Part shown: piece by piece, positions 22,961 to 33,769 of the stretch
Position numbering within the stretch: the stretch's first letter is position 1
Layout of the letters: every line of letters begins with the position of its first letter
Source: Arachis hypogaea
Lineage: Eukaryota > Streptophyta > Magnoliopsida > Fabales > Fabaceae
Assembly: GCF_003086295.3 (NCBI RefSeq)
Contig: NC_092054.1
Span: 51,323,408 to 51,387,407, forward strand
DNA: 64,000 nt
Direction: 5' to 3'
The notes under the pieces: model-generated
Database searches by the model: none
Told to the model about the DNA's origin: nothing
What the model saw: only the letters and a program-made list of their open reading frames with translations
Position numbers and translations under genes: made by a program

Positions 22961-23445
22961 TTCTCTCTCCCCCTTCCCTTATTTCTCTCTCCTCTTCTCT
23001 CTCTTTCTTTGCCCTCCTCTCTCTCTTTCTCCTCTTTCTTTCCTTCCATTCCTTTCTCTCTTTTCTCTTTCTTTCTCAACCTTCTCTCACTCTATATCCC
23101 TCTCTCTCTCTCTCTTTCTCTCTTCTCTCTCTCTTTCTCTCCTTCTCTCTCTCTATTCTCCCCCTCTTTTCTTTCTCTCTCAACCTTCTCTCTCTCTTAT
23201 TTTGGAGAAAAGAGGGGGAGAGAGAGAAGAGGGATATAGAGTGAGAGAAGGTTGAGAGAGAAAGAGAAAAGAGAGAAAGGAAGGGAAGGAAAGAAAGAGG
23301 AGAAAGAGAGAGAGAAATAAGGAAAGGGGGGGAGAGAAATAGGAGAGAGAAAAGAAAAAAAGGAGAGAGAGAGAGAGAGAAAGAGGAAGAGAGAGAGAGA
23401 GAGAAACAAAATGGAGAGAGAGAGAAAAGAGGAAAGAGAGAGAAA

Positions 23446-24445
23446 NNNNNNNNNNNNNNNNNNNNNNNNNNNNNNNNNNNNNNNNNNNNNNNNNNNNNNN
23501 NNNNNNNNNNNNNNNNNNNNNNNNNNNNNNNNNNNNNNNNNNNNNNNNNNNNNNNNNNNNNNNNNNNNNNNNNNNNNNNNNNNNNNNNNNNNNNNNNNNN
23601 NNNNNNNNNNNNNNNNNNNNNNNNNNNNNNNNNNNNNNNNNNNNNNNNNNNNNNNNNNNNNNNNNNNNNNNNNNNNNNNNNNNNNNNNNNNNNNNNNNNN
23701 NNNNNNNNNNNNNNNNNNNNNNNNNNNNNNNNNNNNNNNNNNNNNNNNNNNNNNNNNNNNNNNNNNNNNNNNNNNNNNNNNNNNNNNNNNNNNNNNNNNN
23801 NNNNNNNNNNNNNNNNNNNNNNNNNNNNNNNNNNNNNNNNNNNNNNNNNNNNNNNNNNNNNNNNNNNNNNNNNNNNNNNNNNNNNNNNNNNNNNNNNNNN
23901 NNNNNNNNNNNNNNNNNNNNNNNNNNNNNNNNNNNNNNNNNNNNNNNNNNNNNNNNNNNNNNNNNNNNNNNNNNNNNNNNNNNNNNNNNNNNNNNNNNNN
24001 NNNNNNNNNNNNNNNNNNNNNNNNNNNNNNNNNNNNNNNNNNNNNNNNNNNNNNNNNNNNNNNNNNNNNNNNNNNNNNNNNNNNNNNNNNNNNNNNNNNN
24101 NNNNNNNNNNNNNNNNNNNNNNNNNNNNNNNNNNNNNNNNNNNNNNNNNNNNNNNNNNNNNNNNNNNNNNNNNNNNNNNNNNNNNNNNNNNNNNNNNNNN
24201 NNNNNNNNNNNNNNNNNNNNNNNNNNNNNNNNNNNNNNNNNNNNNNNNNNNNNNNNNNNNNNNNNNNNNNNNNNNNNNNNNNNNNNNNNNNNNNNNNNNN
24301 NNNNNNNNNNNNNNNNNNNNNNNNNNNNNNNNNNNNNNNNNNNNNNNNNNNNNNNNNNNNNNNNNNNNNNNNNNNNNNNNNNNNNNNNNNNNNNNNNNNN
24401 NNNNNNNNNNNNNNNNNNNNNNNNNNNNNNNNNNNNNNNNNNNNN
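23446..24445. other. Assembly gap of 1,000 N
   Basis: Exactly 1,000 N within the GA/CT array. The 265 bp before it (23180-23445) are repeated almost exactly after it (24476-24740), so the true gap size is unknown and may even be negative. Confidence 0.95.
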
Positions 24446-24957
24446 TCTCTTCTCTCCCCCCTTTTCTTTCTCTCTCAACCTTCTCTCTCTCTTATTTTGG
24501 AGAAAAGAGGGGGAGAGAGAGAAGAGGGATATAGAGTGAGAGAAGGTTGAGAGAGAAAGAGAAAAGAGAGAAAGGAAGGAAGGAAAGAAAGAGGAGAAAG
24601 AGAGAGAGAAATAAGGAAAGGGGGGGAGAGAAATAGGAGAGAGAAAAGAAAAAAAAGGAGAGAGAGAGAGAGAGAAAGAGGAAGAGAGAGAGAGAGAGAA
24701 ACAAAATGGGAGAGAGAGAGAGAAAAGAGGAAGAGAGAGAGAAACAAAATAGGAGAGAGAGAGAGAGAGAGAGATGGGGAAGGGAGGGAGAGCAAGGGAG
24801 AGGGGAGAAAAAGGAAAGACATGGAGAGAGAGCGAGAGAAAAAAGAGAGAGAGAGGAGGGTAAGAAAGAGGAGAAGGAGAGAGAGAGGAAGAAAGAGGGG
24901 AGAGAGAGAGGAGGGAGAGGAGAGAGAGAGAGAAAAAAAGGGAGAGCGAGGAAAATA

Positions 24958-24993
<36 letters not shown>

Positions 24994-25227
24994 AGAAGAG
25001 AGAAGGGACGAGAGAGAGAGAGAAAGAGAGAGAGAGAGAAAGACGAAGAGAGATGGGAGGGGAGAGAGGGGAGGGAGAGAGAGAGAGAAAGAAAGGGGAA
25101 TAGAGAGGAAGAGAGAGGAGAGGGAGAAAGAGGAGGAGAGAGAGAGGAAGAGAGACGGGAAGGGAGAGGGAGAGTGAGAGAGGGAAAGGAGAGAGAGAAG
25201 AGAGAGAGAGAGATAAGAAGAGAGACG

Positions 25228-25258
<31 letters not shown>

Positions 25259-25573
25259 TGAGAGAGAGAGGATGGAGAGAGAGAGGGGAAAAGAGAGAGA
25301 GAAGGGAGAGAGGGGGGAAAAAGAGGAGAGAGAGAGGAAGTGAGACGGGAAGGGAAAGGGAGAGAGAGAGGCAAAGGAGAGAGAGAGAGAGAAAGAGAGA
25401 TGGGAGGGAGAGAGAGAGAGGAGGGAGAGGAGAGAGAGAGAGGAGAGGAAAAAAGAGGAGAGAGAGAGGAGAGAGGAGATAGGAGAGAGAGGATGGAGAG
25501 AGAGAGGAGAGAGAGGAGGGAGACAAAGAGGAGAGAGATAGAGAGGAGGGAGAGAAGAGAGAGAGGAGAGGAA

Positions 25574-25619
<46 letters not shown>

Positions 25620-26129
25620 ATGGAGAGAGAGAGAGAGAGGGGAGAGAGAGGAGGGAGACAAAGAGGAGAGAGATAGAGAGGAGGGGGAAAGAGAGAGAGA
25701 AGGGAGAGAGGGGGGAGAAAGAGGAGAGAGAAAGGAAAGAGGGGGAGAAAGTGGAGAGAGAGAGGAAGAAGAGAGAGAAAGTGAAAGGAGAGAGAGAGAG
25801 GGGGTAGGAGAGAGAGAGGAGAGAGAGAGAGGAGAAGGGAGAGAGAATGGGAAAATAGGGAGAGAGAGTGGGTGGAGAGAGAGAGAGAGAGAGAGAGGAA
25901 GGGGGAGAGAGAGAGGGGAAGGGAGAGAAAAGGGGAGAGAGAGGAAGGAGAGAGAGAGAGAGGAAGGGAAGAGAGGGAGAGAGAAGGGAGAGAGTGTGGG
26001 AAAGGGGGGAGAGAGAGAGAGAGAGGAAGGGGAGAAAGAGGGGGAGAGAAAGAGGGGAAGGGGAGAGAAAGAGGAGGGAGAGAGAGAGGGGGTAGGAGAG
26101 AGAGAGGAGAGAGAGAGAATGGGAAAAGG

Positions 26130-26167
<38 letters not shown>

Positions 26168-26275
26168 GGTAGGAGAGAGAGAGGGGAAGGGAGAGAAAAG
26201 GGGAGAGAGAGAGAGAGAGGAAGGAGAGAGAGAGAGAGAAAGAGAGAGGAAAGGAAGAGAGGGAGAGAGAGGGTG

Positions 26276-26495
26276 TGAAAACTAGTTTTAGGCATAAACC
26301 AGTTTAAACTGGTTTTTTTAATTAAAACCAGTTTTATTTTTATGAACTGGTTTAAACTGGTGCACTGTATTATAAACTGGTTTAAAACCAGTTTCTTATA
26401 TGACAAAGCAGTTTGGTTCAGTTTCTAAACCATTTAAAATGGTTTAGTGCAGTTTCAGTTCAGTTTATGGAAAAACTGAACTATGCACACCCCTA
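26276..26495 (-). repeat. Transposon end with repeated AAACTGGTTT motifs
   Basis: The outer end read inward on the minus strand is taggggtgtgcatagttcag, an hAT-like terminus. Inside are several direct and inverted copies of aaactggtttaaactggttt-type sequence. No matching terminal repeat exists at the left end of the insertion. Confidence 0.5.
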
Positions 26496-26689
26496 CTTTT
26501 AATTATCAATACTCATAACCATTTGAATCCGCCTGACTGAGATTTACAAGATAACCATAGCTTGCTTCAAGCCGATAATCTCCGTGGGATCGACCCTTAC
26601 TCATGTAAGGTATTACTTGGACGACCCAGTGCACTTGCTGGTTAGTTGTGCGGAGTTGTGAAAAGTGTGAATCACAATTTCCCACACTA

Positions 26690-28664
26690 GTATACCAGAA
26701 ACCTAAGCCTCCGTTCTCTAATTTTTCAAAATAATACCAACTCAAATCTCGTAAGACCTTTCCCATGTTTTAATACCCGATATTAAGCCCAAGAGTCTTA
26801 ATTAGGTGTCATAGAAGTACACAAACATGTTGGAAAAGTGAAATAGTTTAAAAACAAAGTTTAAGTTATAGAACAGGGCGTGTGCGTACGCACAGGGGTG
26901 TGCGTGCACATGCCCAAGAGGATTTTAAAAACGTGTGCGTGCGCATAGGGGTGTGTGTACGCACAAGTACAACTTTTCATAATTCTTCTCCCTCGCACAA
27001 GCTGTGCTAGCGCCCCAACAGACCGCCTTTCCCAATGTGTGCATGCGCATAGGTTGTAAAACTCCATTGATTATATGTGCGCACAAGCTGTGCTAGCGCT
27101 CTAAACAGTAAGCCTTCCCCTTCGTGTGCGTACGCACAGGTCTGTACGTGCGTACAGGTTTAAATTTTCATAGGGGTGTGCGTGCGCACAAGGCTGTGTG
27201 TGCGCACATACCAGAAATCACAAAATTCTGTAAATTTGCAGAATTTCAGATTTTGACACCAAACTTTGAACGATCATAACTTCTTCTACAAAAATATAAA
27301 TTTTACAAACTTTATATCAATTTGAAGATTTTTCTATGGAATTTAATTCTAAACAAATTTCAACAACTTTTGAAAACTGAGGCACAAGTTATGACCCATC
27401 AAAGTTTACTAAAAATCAGTTTTTAGCAAATTGCATAAATTTCTCAATTCCTTGCAACACAACCAAAACCAATTCAAACCATTCCAAACTCAATTTCCCA
27501 TCATAACTCACCCTTTGTATCAAACTCCACCATTCATACCAACTTTTTCTCAACCTTTCTCTTCAACATCATTTTTTTCAAAATTAACAGCATATCTCAT
27601 CAAAAGAGTCAAAACTCATTAATTCATTATGCATCATATCTCAACCAACCAAACAATCAATATAATCCAATCCTATCATATGGGTCACTAGCCGAAGTGT
27701 CTATGAATATTATATATTACATAAAGAAAACCGAAACCATATCTTGGCCGATTCCCAATATGAACCAAAACCCCAATTAAGCACAATTTGAGCTTTCAAC
27801 CACAATCCAAGCTACCAATCAACTCCAATCAAGCACAAACAATCACCAACAAGCTCCAATACTCATGCTAATATCACATATTTCACATAAATCAAAACCT
27901 AATACTTACAATTTATCAATTTACTAGGGTTCTTGAGAATCCTACCTCATCCACTGAAATTTGGGCTAGAACCCAACATTTTCTCACTAAGGAGTAGCAC
28001 CTAAACAACCAAAACACAAACTTCCACTTAATCAAAAACCCTAGGATTTGAAACTTTGGAGAGAAGAGCTGAGAAGATTCTGTGATTTTCTTACCAGTTT
28101 CTTGGGTGGGTTTCATAGAGCTCTTCGCAAGGAAGCGTGGCCGCAAACGGTGCAGCGATTGGAGCTCTGTAGCTCAAGATATGAGCTTGAGAAGATGATA
28201 GTGAATAGTGTCAATGGGGGTTTCTTCTCCTCCTCCCCTTTCAGCTGGTGTGTGTGTGTGTTTAAGTGTTGTGTGTTGAATTAGGTTCACTAATGGACCT
28301 ATTTATATGTTAGGCTTGGGCCCAACTTGGGCACGGTTCAACCCGTTAGCATTTTTAGCACGTTTGGCCTAACTTTGGACCAAACCTTTAAAATTAACGT
28401 CCGATTTTCCATTTCTAATATTTTTCTAAGATTTTTGACTGTTTTCAGTATTTCTCGCATAGTACCGGGTAGACTTGAATCGGTTCAACTACCGGTTCGC
28501 AGTTTTTCTCAGTTTTTCACAGAAAATACATTTTCTGACTCAGAAAAACCTACTGAATCCAAAAATCATATTTAAATCCTCAAATTCTCATTCTAAATTT
28601 TTGGAACCTAATTTGGACAATATTAATTATTTACTTAATCGGTTAATTAGCCGCGTTTCTTACA
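26690..28664 (-). repeat. LTR of element C, outer part
   Basis: It begins on the minus strand at 28664 with tgtaagaaacgcgg and continues to 26690, where element A2 entered. Between 26875 and 27215 it holds many self-complementary tgcgtacgca/tgcgtgcgca motifs. The other part is 10366-11812. ORFs inside are not recognised as genes. Confidence 0.65.
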
Positions 28665-29728
28665 GGTGGCTCTTCTAACCCATCCCCTCAGACTCCGATG
28701 CAATCTAGTCCAAATTTGTAATATTCATATTTTTCCAACCCTTTTGGATTAGATGCTATCGACCTCACTGAAGATGACATTAAAAATCGTAGACAAGATA
28801 GTATTTAACATTGGCAATGGAAAGAATATGAGATGTTGATCAGTACATGGTTGAATGTTTCAACTGACTCTATAGTTGGTACCAACTAAAAGGGAGAAAC
28901 ATTTTGGAGTCAAATTCACAATTATTGTGTGGAATTCAGCTCCAACATAAAAAGGGGGGCAATTGAATGTAAGAAACGAAGGTATAAGATCAACAAGAAA
29001 GTTGCACAATTTGCCAGTTGCTACGATCAAGCTAGTCGAAATATAAGGACTGGTTCGAATGCTGATGATATAAAGGAGTTGACCTATAAATTTTATTTCA
29101 CAAATTATGGTAAAAAATTTACTTTTGAGAGGCATTGGAATATGCTTCGTTTGGAGTAAAAATGGAGAAGCCAACTACCTACACAGAGTGGAGGCTCAAA
29201 GAGAACCAAAGTTAGTGCATATGGAGCATACTCATCATCATCAAATCCAGAAACGCCGTTGGCTGACGGAACCGGTGTGGAATCTCCCATTCGCCCACAA
29301 GGATTAAAGAAGAGCAAGAGAAAGGATAAGAAAAAAAGCACAAATGTCTAAAGATCTTAGCGAAAAGAAATAATCCGTTGCTAAGAAACTATCTTTTGTG
29401 AAAGATATTAAGAATGTTAGAGAAAAGGAATAATGGATAGAAAAAAGAAAGAGAAGAGGAGAGGGAACATAGAGAAAAGATGATGGCAATCAAAGAAAAA
29501 GAGTTACAGATTCAAGCAATGATGAAAGAACAAGAATTGCAAATTCAGAAGTATATTAAAGAAATGGAGATAAATGTAAAGGAAAGGAAAATGGAAAGGA
29601 TGGCTAAAGAAAGGGAAAGAGAAATGGACATGCAAATACTTAAAGCTGACATGTCTACAATGGGTGAAAAACAACGAGCTCTTCATGAGATTGTATGTCA
29701 GAAAATAATCAATAAGTGGTTTACTTAA
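28665..29728 (+). pseudogene. PIF/Harbinger ORF1 (NAM-associated-type DNA-binding protein)
   Basis: The frame reads NPFGLDAIDLTEDDI, then a SANT/Myb-like trihelix region (HWQWKEYEMLISTWLNVST, FWSQIHNYCVEF, CKKRRYKINKKVAQFASCY) and the NAM-associated C-terminal coiled coil (MMAIKEKELQIQAMMKEQ, ending CQKIINKWFT). Stops fall near 28717, 28806, 28888, 29158 and 29349. The 5' end was lost or displaced when element C inserted at 28664/28665. Plant PIF ORF1 proteins act with the transposase in DNA binding and nuclear entry. This copy is non-functional. Confidence 0.75.
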
Positions 29729-30134
29729 TGGTTCCTTGTATTTGTAGAGTTAAGTAGTATATTTTTATTTTTATTGCATATTACTGGTATGTGATGTAGT
29801 CTGTTTTATTCATTTTTTATGTAACTTTTTAAATTAGTCAATATTATTTTTCCATTATTGTTTATGAAAGTGACCGTTGCAAAACTAGCCGTTTTAAACT
29901 TAGACAAGAAAAAGATAGTCGTTAAGTAGCCGTTGAAAGTTGCCGTTTTAAACTTAGACAAGAAAAAACTAGCCGTTAAGTAACCGTTGCAAAACTAGCC
30001 GTTGAGAAGTAGCTACTTGTTGCGAAAACACTTATAAATATCAACTATCAATGATTCAGCAACTCCACTCCAAATCTGGTTTCTCACCTTAAAAGAATAC
30101 TAAAAAGAATCTCAAGCTATTGCTAGAAATTTTG

Positions 30135-30864
30135 ATGATATGTTTAATGAGGCTTTTATGGTAAAAGAAGATGGCGGAAGGTCGTGGTTTTCCTGACATG
30201 TTGGGTAGCATTGACTGCATGCATTGGCAATGAAAAAATTATCTAAATGTGTGAAAAGGTATGTACATGAGTGGTTATTGTAAAGTTGTAACTATAATAC
30301 TTGAGGTTGTAGTATCTTCAAACCTTTGGATATGGCATGCGTTCTTTAGAGTTTCTGGTTTAAATAATGATATCAACGTGTTAAATCGTTCACCAGTGTT
30401 CATTCAATGATATTCTAAATGACCGTGCTCCGGAGGTAAACTATACTATTAATGGTAATAACTGTACTATGATATATTATTTAGCAGATAGTATTTATCC
30501 TGAATGGGCTGTATTTGTCAGATCAATCTCAAAACCACAAGGGGAGAAACGACGCAAGTTACTTGCATAATACCAAGAAGGGCAAAGAAAAGATGTAGAG
30601 CGAGCATTCAAAGTGTTGCAAGCATGCTTTGCAATTATACGTGGTCCAGCGCGCTTTTGGAAAAAGAAGAAACTTGCAAACATAAAACGAGCTTGTATTA
30701 TATTGCATAATATGATTGTTGAGGATGAAAGAGACACTTATGTAGGAAATTTTGCTCAAGACTTAGAATGTGACGATGTCGAAAACGGCTTATCACAACC
30801 TCAGCCAGGAGAGGAAAATTTTGCACCATACCATCAATTTCTCCAAAGAAATGCACAACTTTAA
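30135..30864 (+). pseudogene. PIF/Harbinger transposase (DDE_Tnp_4 type), decayed
   Basis: Signature blocks in order: MLGSIDCMHW (first catalytic D), ILEVVVSSNLWIWHAFF, NNDINVLNRSPVF (second D region), YPEWAVF-like block, then VERAFKVLQACFAIIRGPARFW (catalytic E) and LHNMIVEDERDTY. Frame changes and stops separate the blocks between 30240 and 30560. The last 83 codons (30613-30864) stay open. The family cuts and pastes DNA with TTA/TAA target duplications. This copy is inactive. Confidence 0.8.
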
Positions 30865-31319
30865 AATAGGCAGTAGCATTGACAGTTGAAAGAGGATTTG
30901 ATTAAACACATATGGCAATTTCATAATACTTGTCGTTAACTATAGAGCTTAACTATGCTTTTTTTATATTAAATAATTTTACAAATTAGTATAATCTCGT
31001 ACTATATATTGTGTATTATTTTATTTATGATTTTTTAATATTAATATTTTTTAACAGTGAATTGTTTTTGAATTTATGAATTAAAAAATTATTAAAAAAT
31101 AGTAATTATATTAATTTTAATAATTGATTAATTAAATGGAACCACAATAAGAACTAAAGTTAGTTCCTCCTAATGAAAAAGTGAGAAATACTTTGAGTTC
31201 CTATTTATTGTTTATGATACAAAAATTTAATGTGTAATTTTTTTATGACAAGTGAGTCATAAATAAAAATTAGAATGAGTTTTCTACTGAAGAATGAGTC
31301 TTAGCTCACTACTAGAAAA

Positions 31320-31600
31320 TTAATTATTACAGATGGATATTTCCGACGGATTTTATCCCACGGAAATACAAACAGAATTTTAGAGGAATTTTTTGTCGGA
31401 AAACAAAAAAAATGAATTAGCATAAATTACAGACGGAAAAAAATCCGTTTATAATTCTGTCAGAAAAATTAATTTTTTTTTGTGGGAAATAATTACAGAC
31501 GGAAAATTTGTCTGTAATTAAATAGCAAAACGCTGCATTTTATTAAATTATTACAGACAAAAAATCCGTCTGTAATTTAAAATTTTTCGTCGGAAAATAT
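31320..31600. repeat. Left CACTA subterminal repeats
   Basis: Repeated ttacagacggaaaatccgt-type units appear in both orientations. The same motif family fills the right end at 38950-39370. Such repeats are the expected transposase-binding sites of CACTA elements (family knowledge). Confidence 0.75.
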
Positions 31601-31851
31601 TAGATTAAACCTAATTCTACCCCACTCTTTCGAGCTCCATTCACACTCCACTCAACTAAAACGAGCTTCTTCCTCTCTCCTTCCACGAGCTTCTTCTTCC
31701 GCCGCTGCCGCCGCCGCTTGCATCGCATCTCCTCATCGCACGAGTTTTAGTCACATCCAATTCCTCGTGCTCCTTTTCCTACCCCTTCGCTTCATACACC
31801 TCCGCCAATTTCGCTCCCGGAGCCTCCCCCTCATCCCCACGCGCTTCTCCT

Positions 31852-33558
31852 TGACACAAGGATTTATACCGGTTCGGATTTCCACAAAATAATTTCGTTG
31901 TTAGTATAGTCCAAACCAATAGTCAATCCTTAAATCAAATTAAATTTGATTTGTCACAAGTAACAAACCCCAATAAAATTAACCGGAGTATTTGGACTCC
32001 GGGTCATCTCACGAGGAATTACAATGAAGTGTATGATTATTGGCTATGAAGGGGACAAAGGGTTTTGTTTATAAGGGGCGGAAAATAAATGACAAGAAAA
32101 GTAAATCGTGCAAGTATTTAAAGAAGACAAGTAAATAAGAGAAAGTAAGTAATAAAAAGAGAGACATTCATGGCAAGGATTGAGATCATAGGCTTTTTAT
32201 CCTAGTCATACAATGATCAATTCATCTTATTTAGTCAACTCCAACAAATGGAAGAAGGTATCATGTCATCTTCACATAGGGAGAATGTCAAACAAGACTA
32301 ATTAATCATGTCACAAATATAAACAAGAATTTATCATATTACGTCATCTCCAACATTGGAAGAAGGTATCATATTATCTTCCATGAGAGAAAGTCTAATA
32401 AGACTAGCTAATCTTAATCCAAAAGTCCTAATCAACTTACTAATTAAATTAGCAAAAGATTAGCGTCAATGGAAACAATATTAGCTAACAATTCTAGATC
32501 ACCAACATAAGTTGGGTTTTCATGACTCAAGATTGCCTAATTACTCTTTCCAAGCCAAGAATGCTCAAAATTTACTCTAAGATCCAACCAAGCATTTTAT
32601 CAAACACTTGGAAGGCATAAAAGGAAAGCATAGTAAAATTGCAAGGAATATAAATCTACACTACTTAATTGCAAGGAATTAAACAACAATAAAGCAAATC
32701 AATGATAAAAGAGCATGAATCATAAATTGCATTGAAAGAGAAATAGAAGAACAAAAGTGCATCAACATAAAAGTAGAGAATTACATGAATGAAAGACAAA
32801 ATTAGAGAGAGAAAGAGTAGAGGGACAAGAAATTGTAAAGGAAAAAGTAAATCAAAGCATGAACTAAACCTAGATCTAAGAAATTCTAATCCTAATTCTA
32901 GAGAGAAGAGGGAGCTTCTCTCTCTAGAAACTAAACTACATGATGCTAACACTTCAAAACAATTGCTCCCCCTTTGCTTGGACTTCAATTCTGCATGAAA
33001 TAGCATTAGAAATGAGTTGGGCTGGCCCAAAGTGCTTCAGAAATTGCTGGGGGCGATTTCACTTTAGTGGACCACGTGCTCAATCGGCGCGCACGCGTAC
33101 ATGGCGCGTGCGCACCCCTTGACGTGAAGCAACATATAGAAAATTTTATATCATTTCGAAGCCCCAGATGTTAGCTTTCCAACGCAACTGGAACCGCCTC
33201 ATTTGGACCTCTGTAGCTCAAGTTATGGTTGATTGAGTGCCAGGAGGTCAAGCTTGACAGCTTTGCGGTTCCTTCATTTCTTCATGAGTTCTCCCACTTT
33301 GCATGTTTTTCTCCTCACTTCTTCCATCCAATACTTACCTTATGAACCTGAAATCACTCAACAAACACATCAAGGCATCGAATAGAATTAAAGTGGATTA
33401 AAATCACCAATTTAAGGGCCTAAAAAGCATGTTTTTATACTTAAGCACAATTCAAGGGAGAATTACAAAACCATGCTATTTCATTGAATAAATGTGGGAA
33501 AAGATGATAAAATCTCCCAAATTAAGCACAAGATAAACCACAAAATTGGGATTTATCA
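31852..33558 (-). mobile_element. Solo LTR inside the CACTA element
   Basis: On the minus strand it begins tgataaatcccaattttgtg and ends ccttgtgtca, with perfect 5-bp target duplications ctcct (31847-31851 and 33559-33563). It has no internal region, so it is a solo LTR of 1.7 kb formed by LTR-LTR recombination. ORFs inside are not recognised. Confidence 0.85.
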
Positions 33559-33769
33559 CTCCTCCTCCTTTGGCCACCATCGGCGTTTTTCTTCCACCTC
33601 TTCACCACCGTGTCCAACATCGTCATCCGTGAGATTCTCCTCGGAGCAACCACCAGGCTCCCCCGGACAACACTCCACGACTATAAAGAGGTATACTCTG
33701 ATTTTATAATTATGTTGCTTAGGGCTCAATTTTTCTGTGCCAATTTTAGGTTTATCAATTTTTCTTTGC

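Larger units (their letters stand above)
22327..26495. mobile_element. 4.2-kb GA/CT-rich insertion with inverted arms
   Basis: It interrupts the LTR with an 11-bp duplication, cttttaattat, at 22316-22326 and 26496-26506. Most of it is pure polypyrimidine (22327-23195 and 24446-24490) or polypurine (23200-23445 and 24492-26275) sequence. The pyrimidine arm is the inverse of the purine arm: for example catgtctttcctttttctcc near 22744 has its complement near 24815, and cccgtctctcttcc at 22328 has its complement near 25150. Only the right end (26276-26495) is ordinary sequence. The long ORFs read through it are low-complexity artefacts. Confidence 0.7.
11813..26689 (+). mobile_element. LTR retrotransposon A2 (non-autonomous gag-pro type), complete
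   Basis: Both LTRs are present (11813-13414 and 20846-26689, the latter split by a 4.2-kb insertion). Flanks are gtaca (11808-11812) and gtata (26690-26694), a 4/5 target duplication. Internal order: tRNA-Asp primer site, leader, gag-protease ORF with three stops, hairpin array, second ORF, 3' non-coding region. No polymerase genes exist anywhere inside. It sits inside the LTR of element C. Confidence 0.9.
20846..26689 (+). repeat. 3' LTR of element A2, split by an insertion
   Basis: LTR sequence runs from 20846 (tgatgagcgg) to 22326 and resumes at 26496, ending cacacta at 26689. Without the insertion it is about 1.67 kb. Its hairpin array starts at 21221, 21253, 21284 and 21315. Confidence 0.85.
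28665..31313 (+). mobile_element. PIF/Harbinger DNA transposon, decayed
   Basis: Two ORF remnants in the usual order for plant PIF elements are present: a DNA-binding, NAM-associated-type protein (28665-29728) and a Harbinger DDE transposase (30135-30864). Between them (29870-30010) are several copies of ccgttgcaaaactagccgtt. Element C interrupts its 5' part. Terminal repeats were not resolved. Confidence 0.7.

Noticed and set aside
22177..23244. Long open frames of Ser/Leu/Pro or Arg/Glu residues (also 24475-26406 on minus and others)
   Set aside because: They are readings of CT or GA repeats, open in several frames at once, and some run through the N gap.
23446..24445. A real kilobase of unknown sequence
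   Set aside because: The N run is exactly 1,000 and its flanks repeat each other, as with default gap sizes.
32665..33030. 121-aa minus-strand ORF
   Set aside because: It lies inside the solo LTR, has no family resemblance, and is hydrophobic by base composition.
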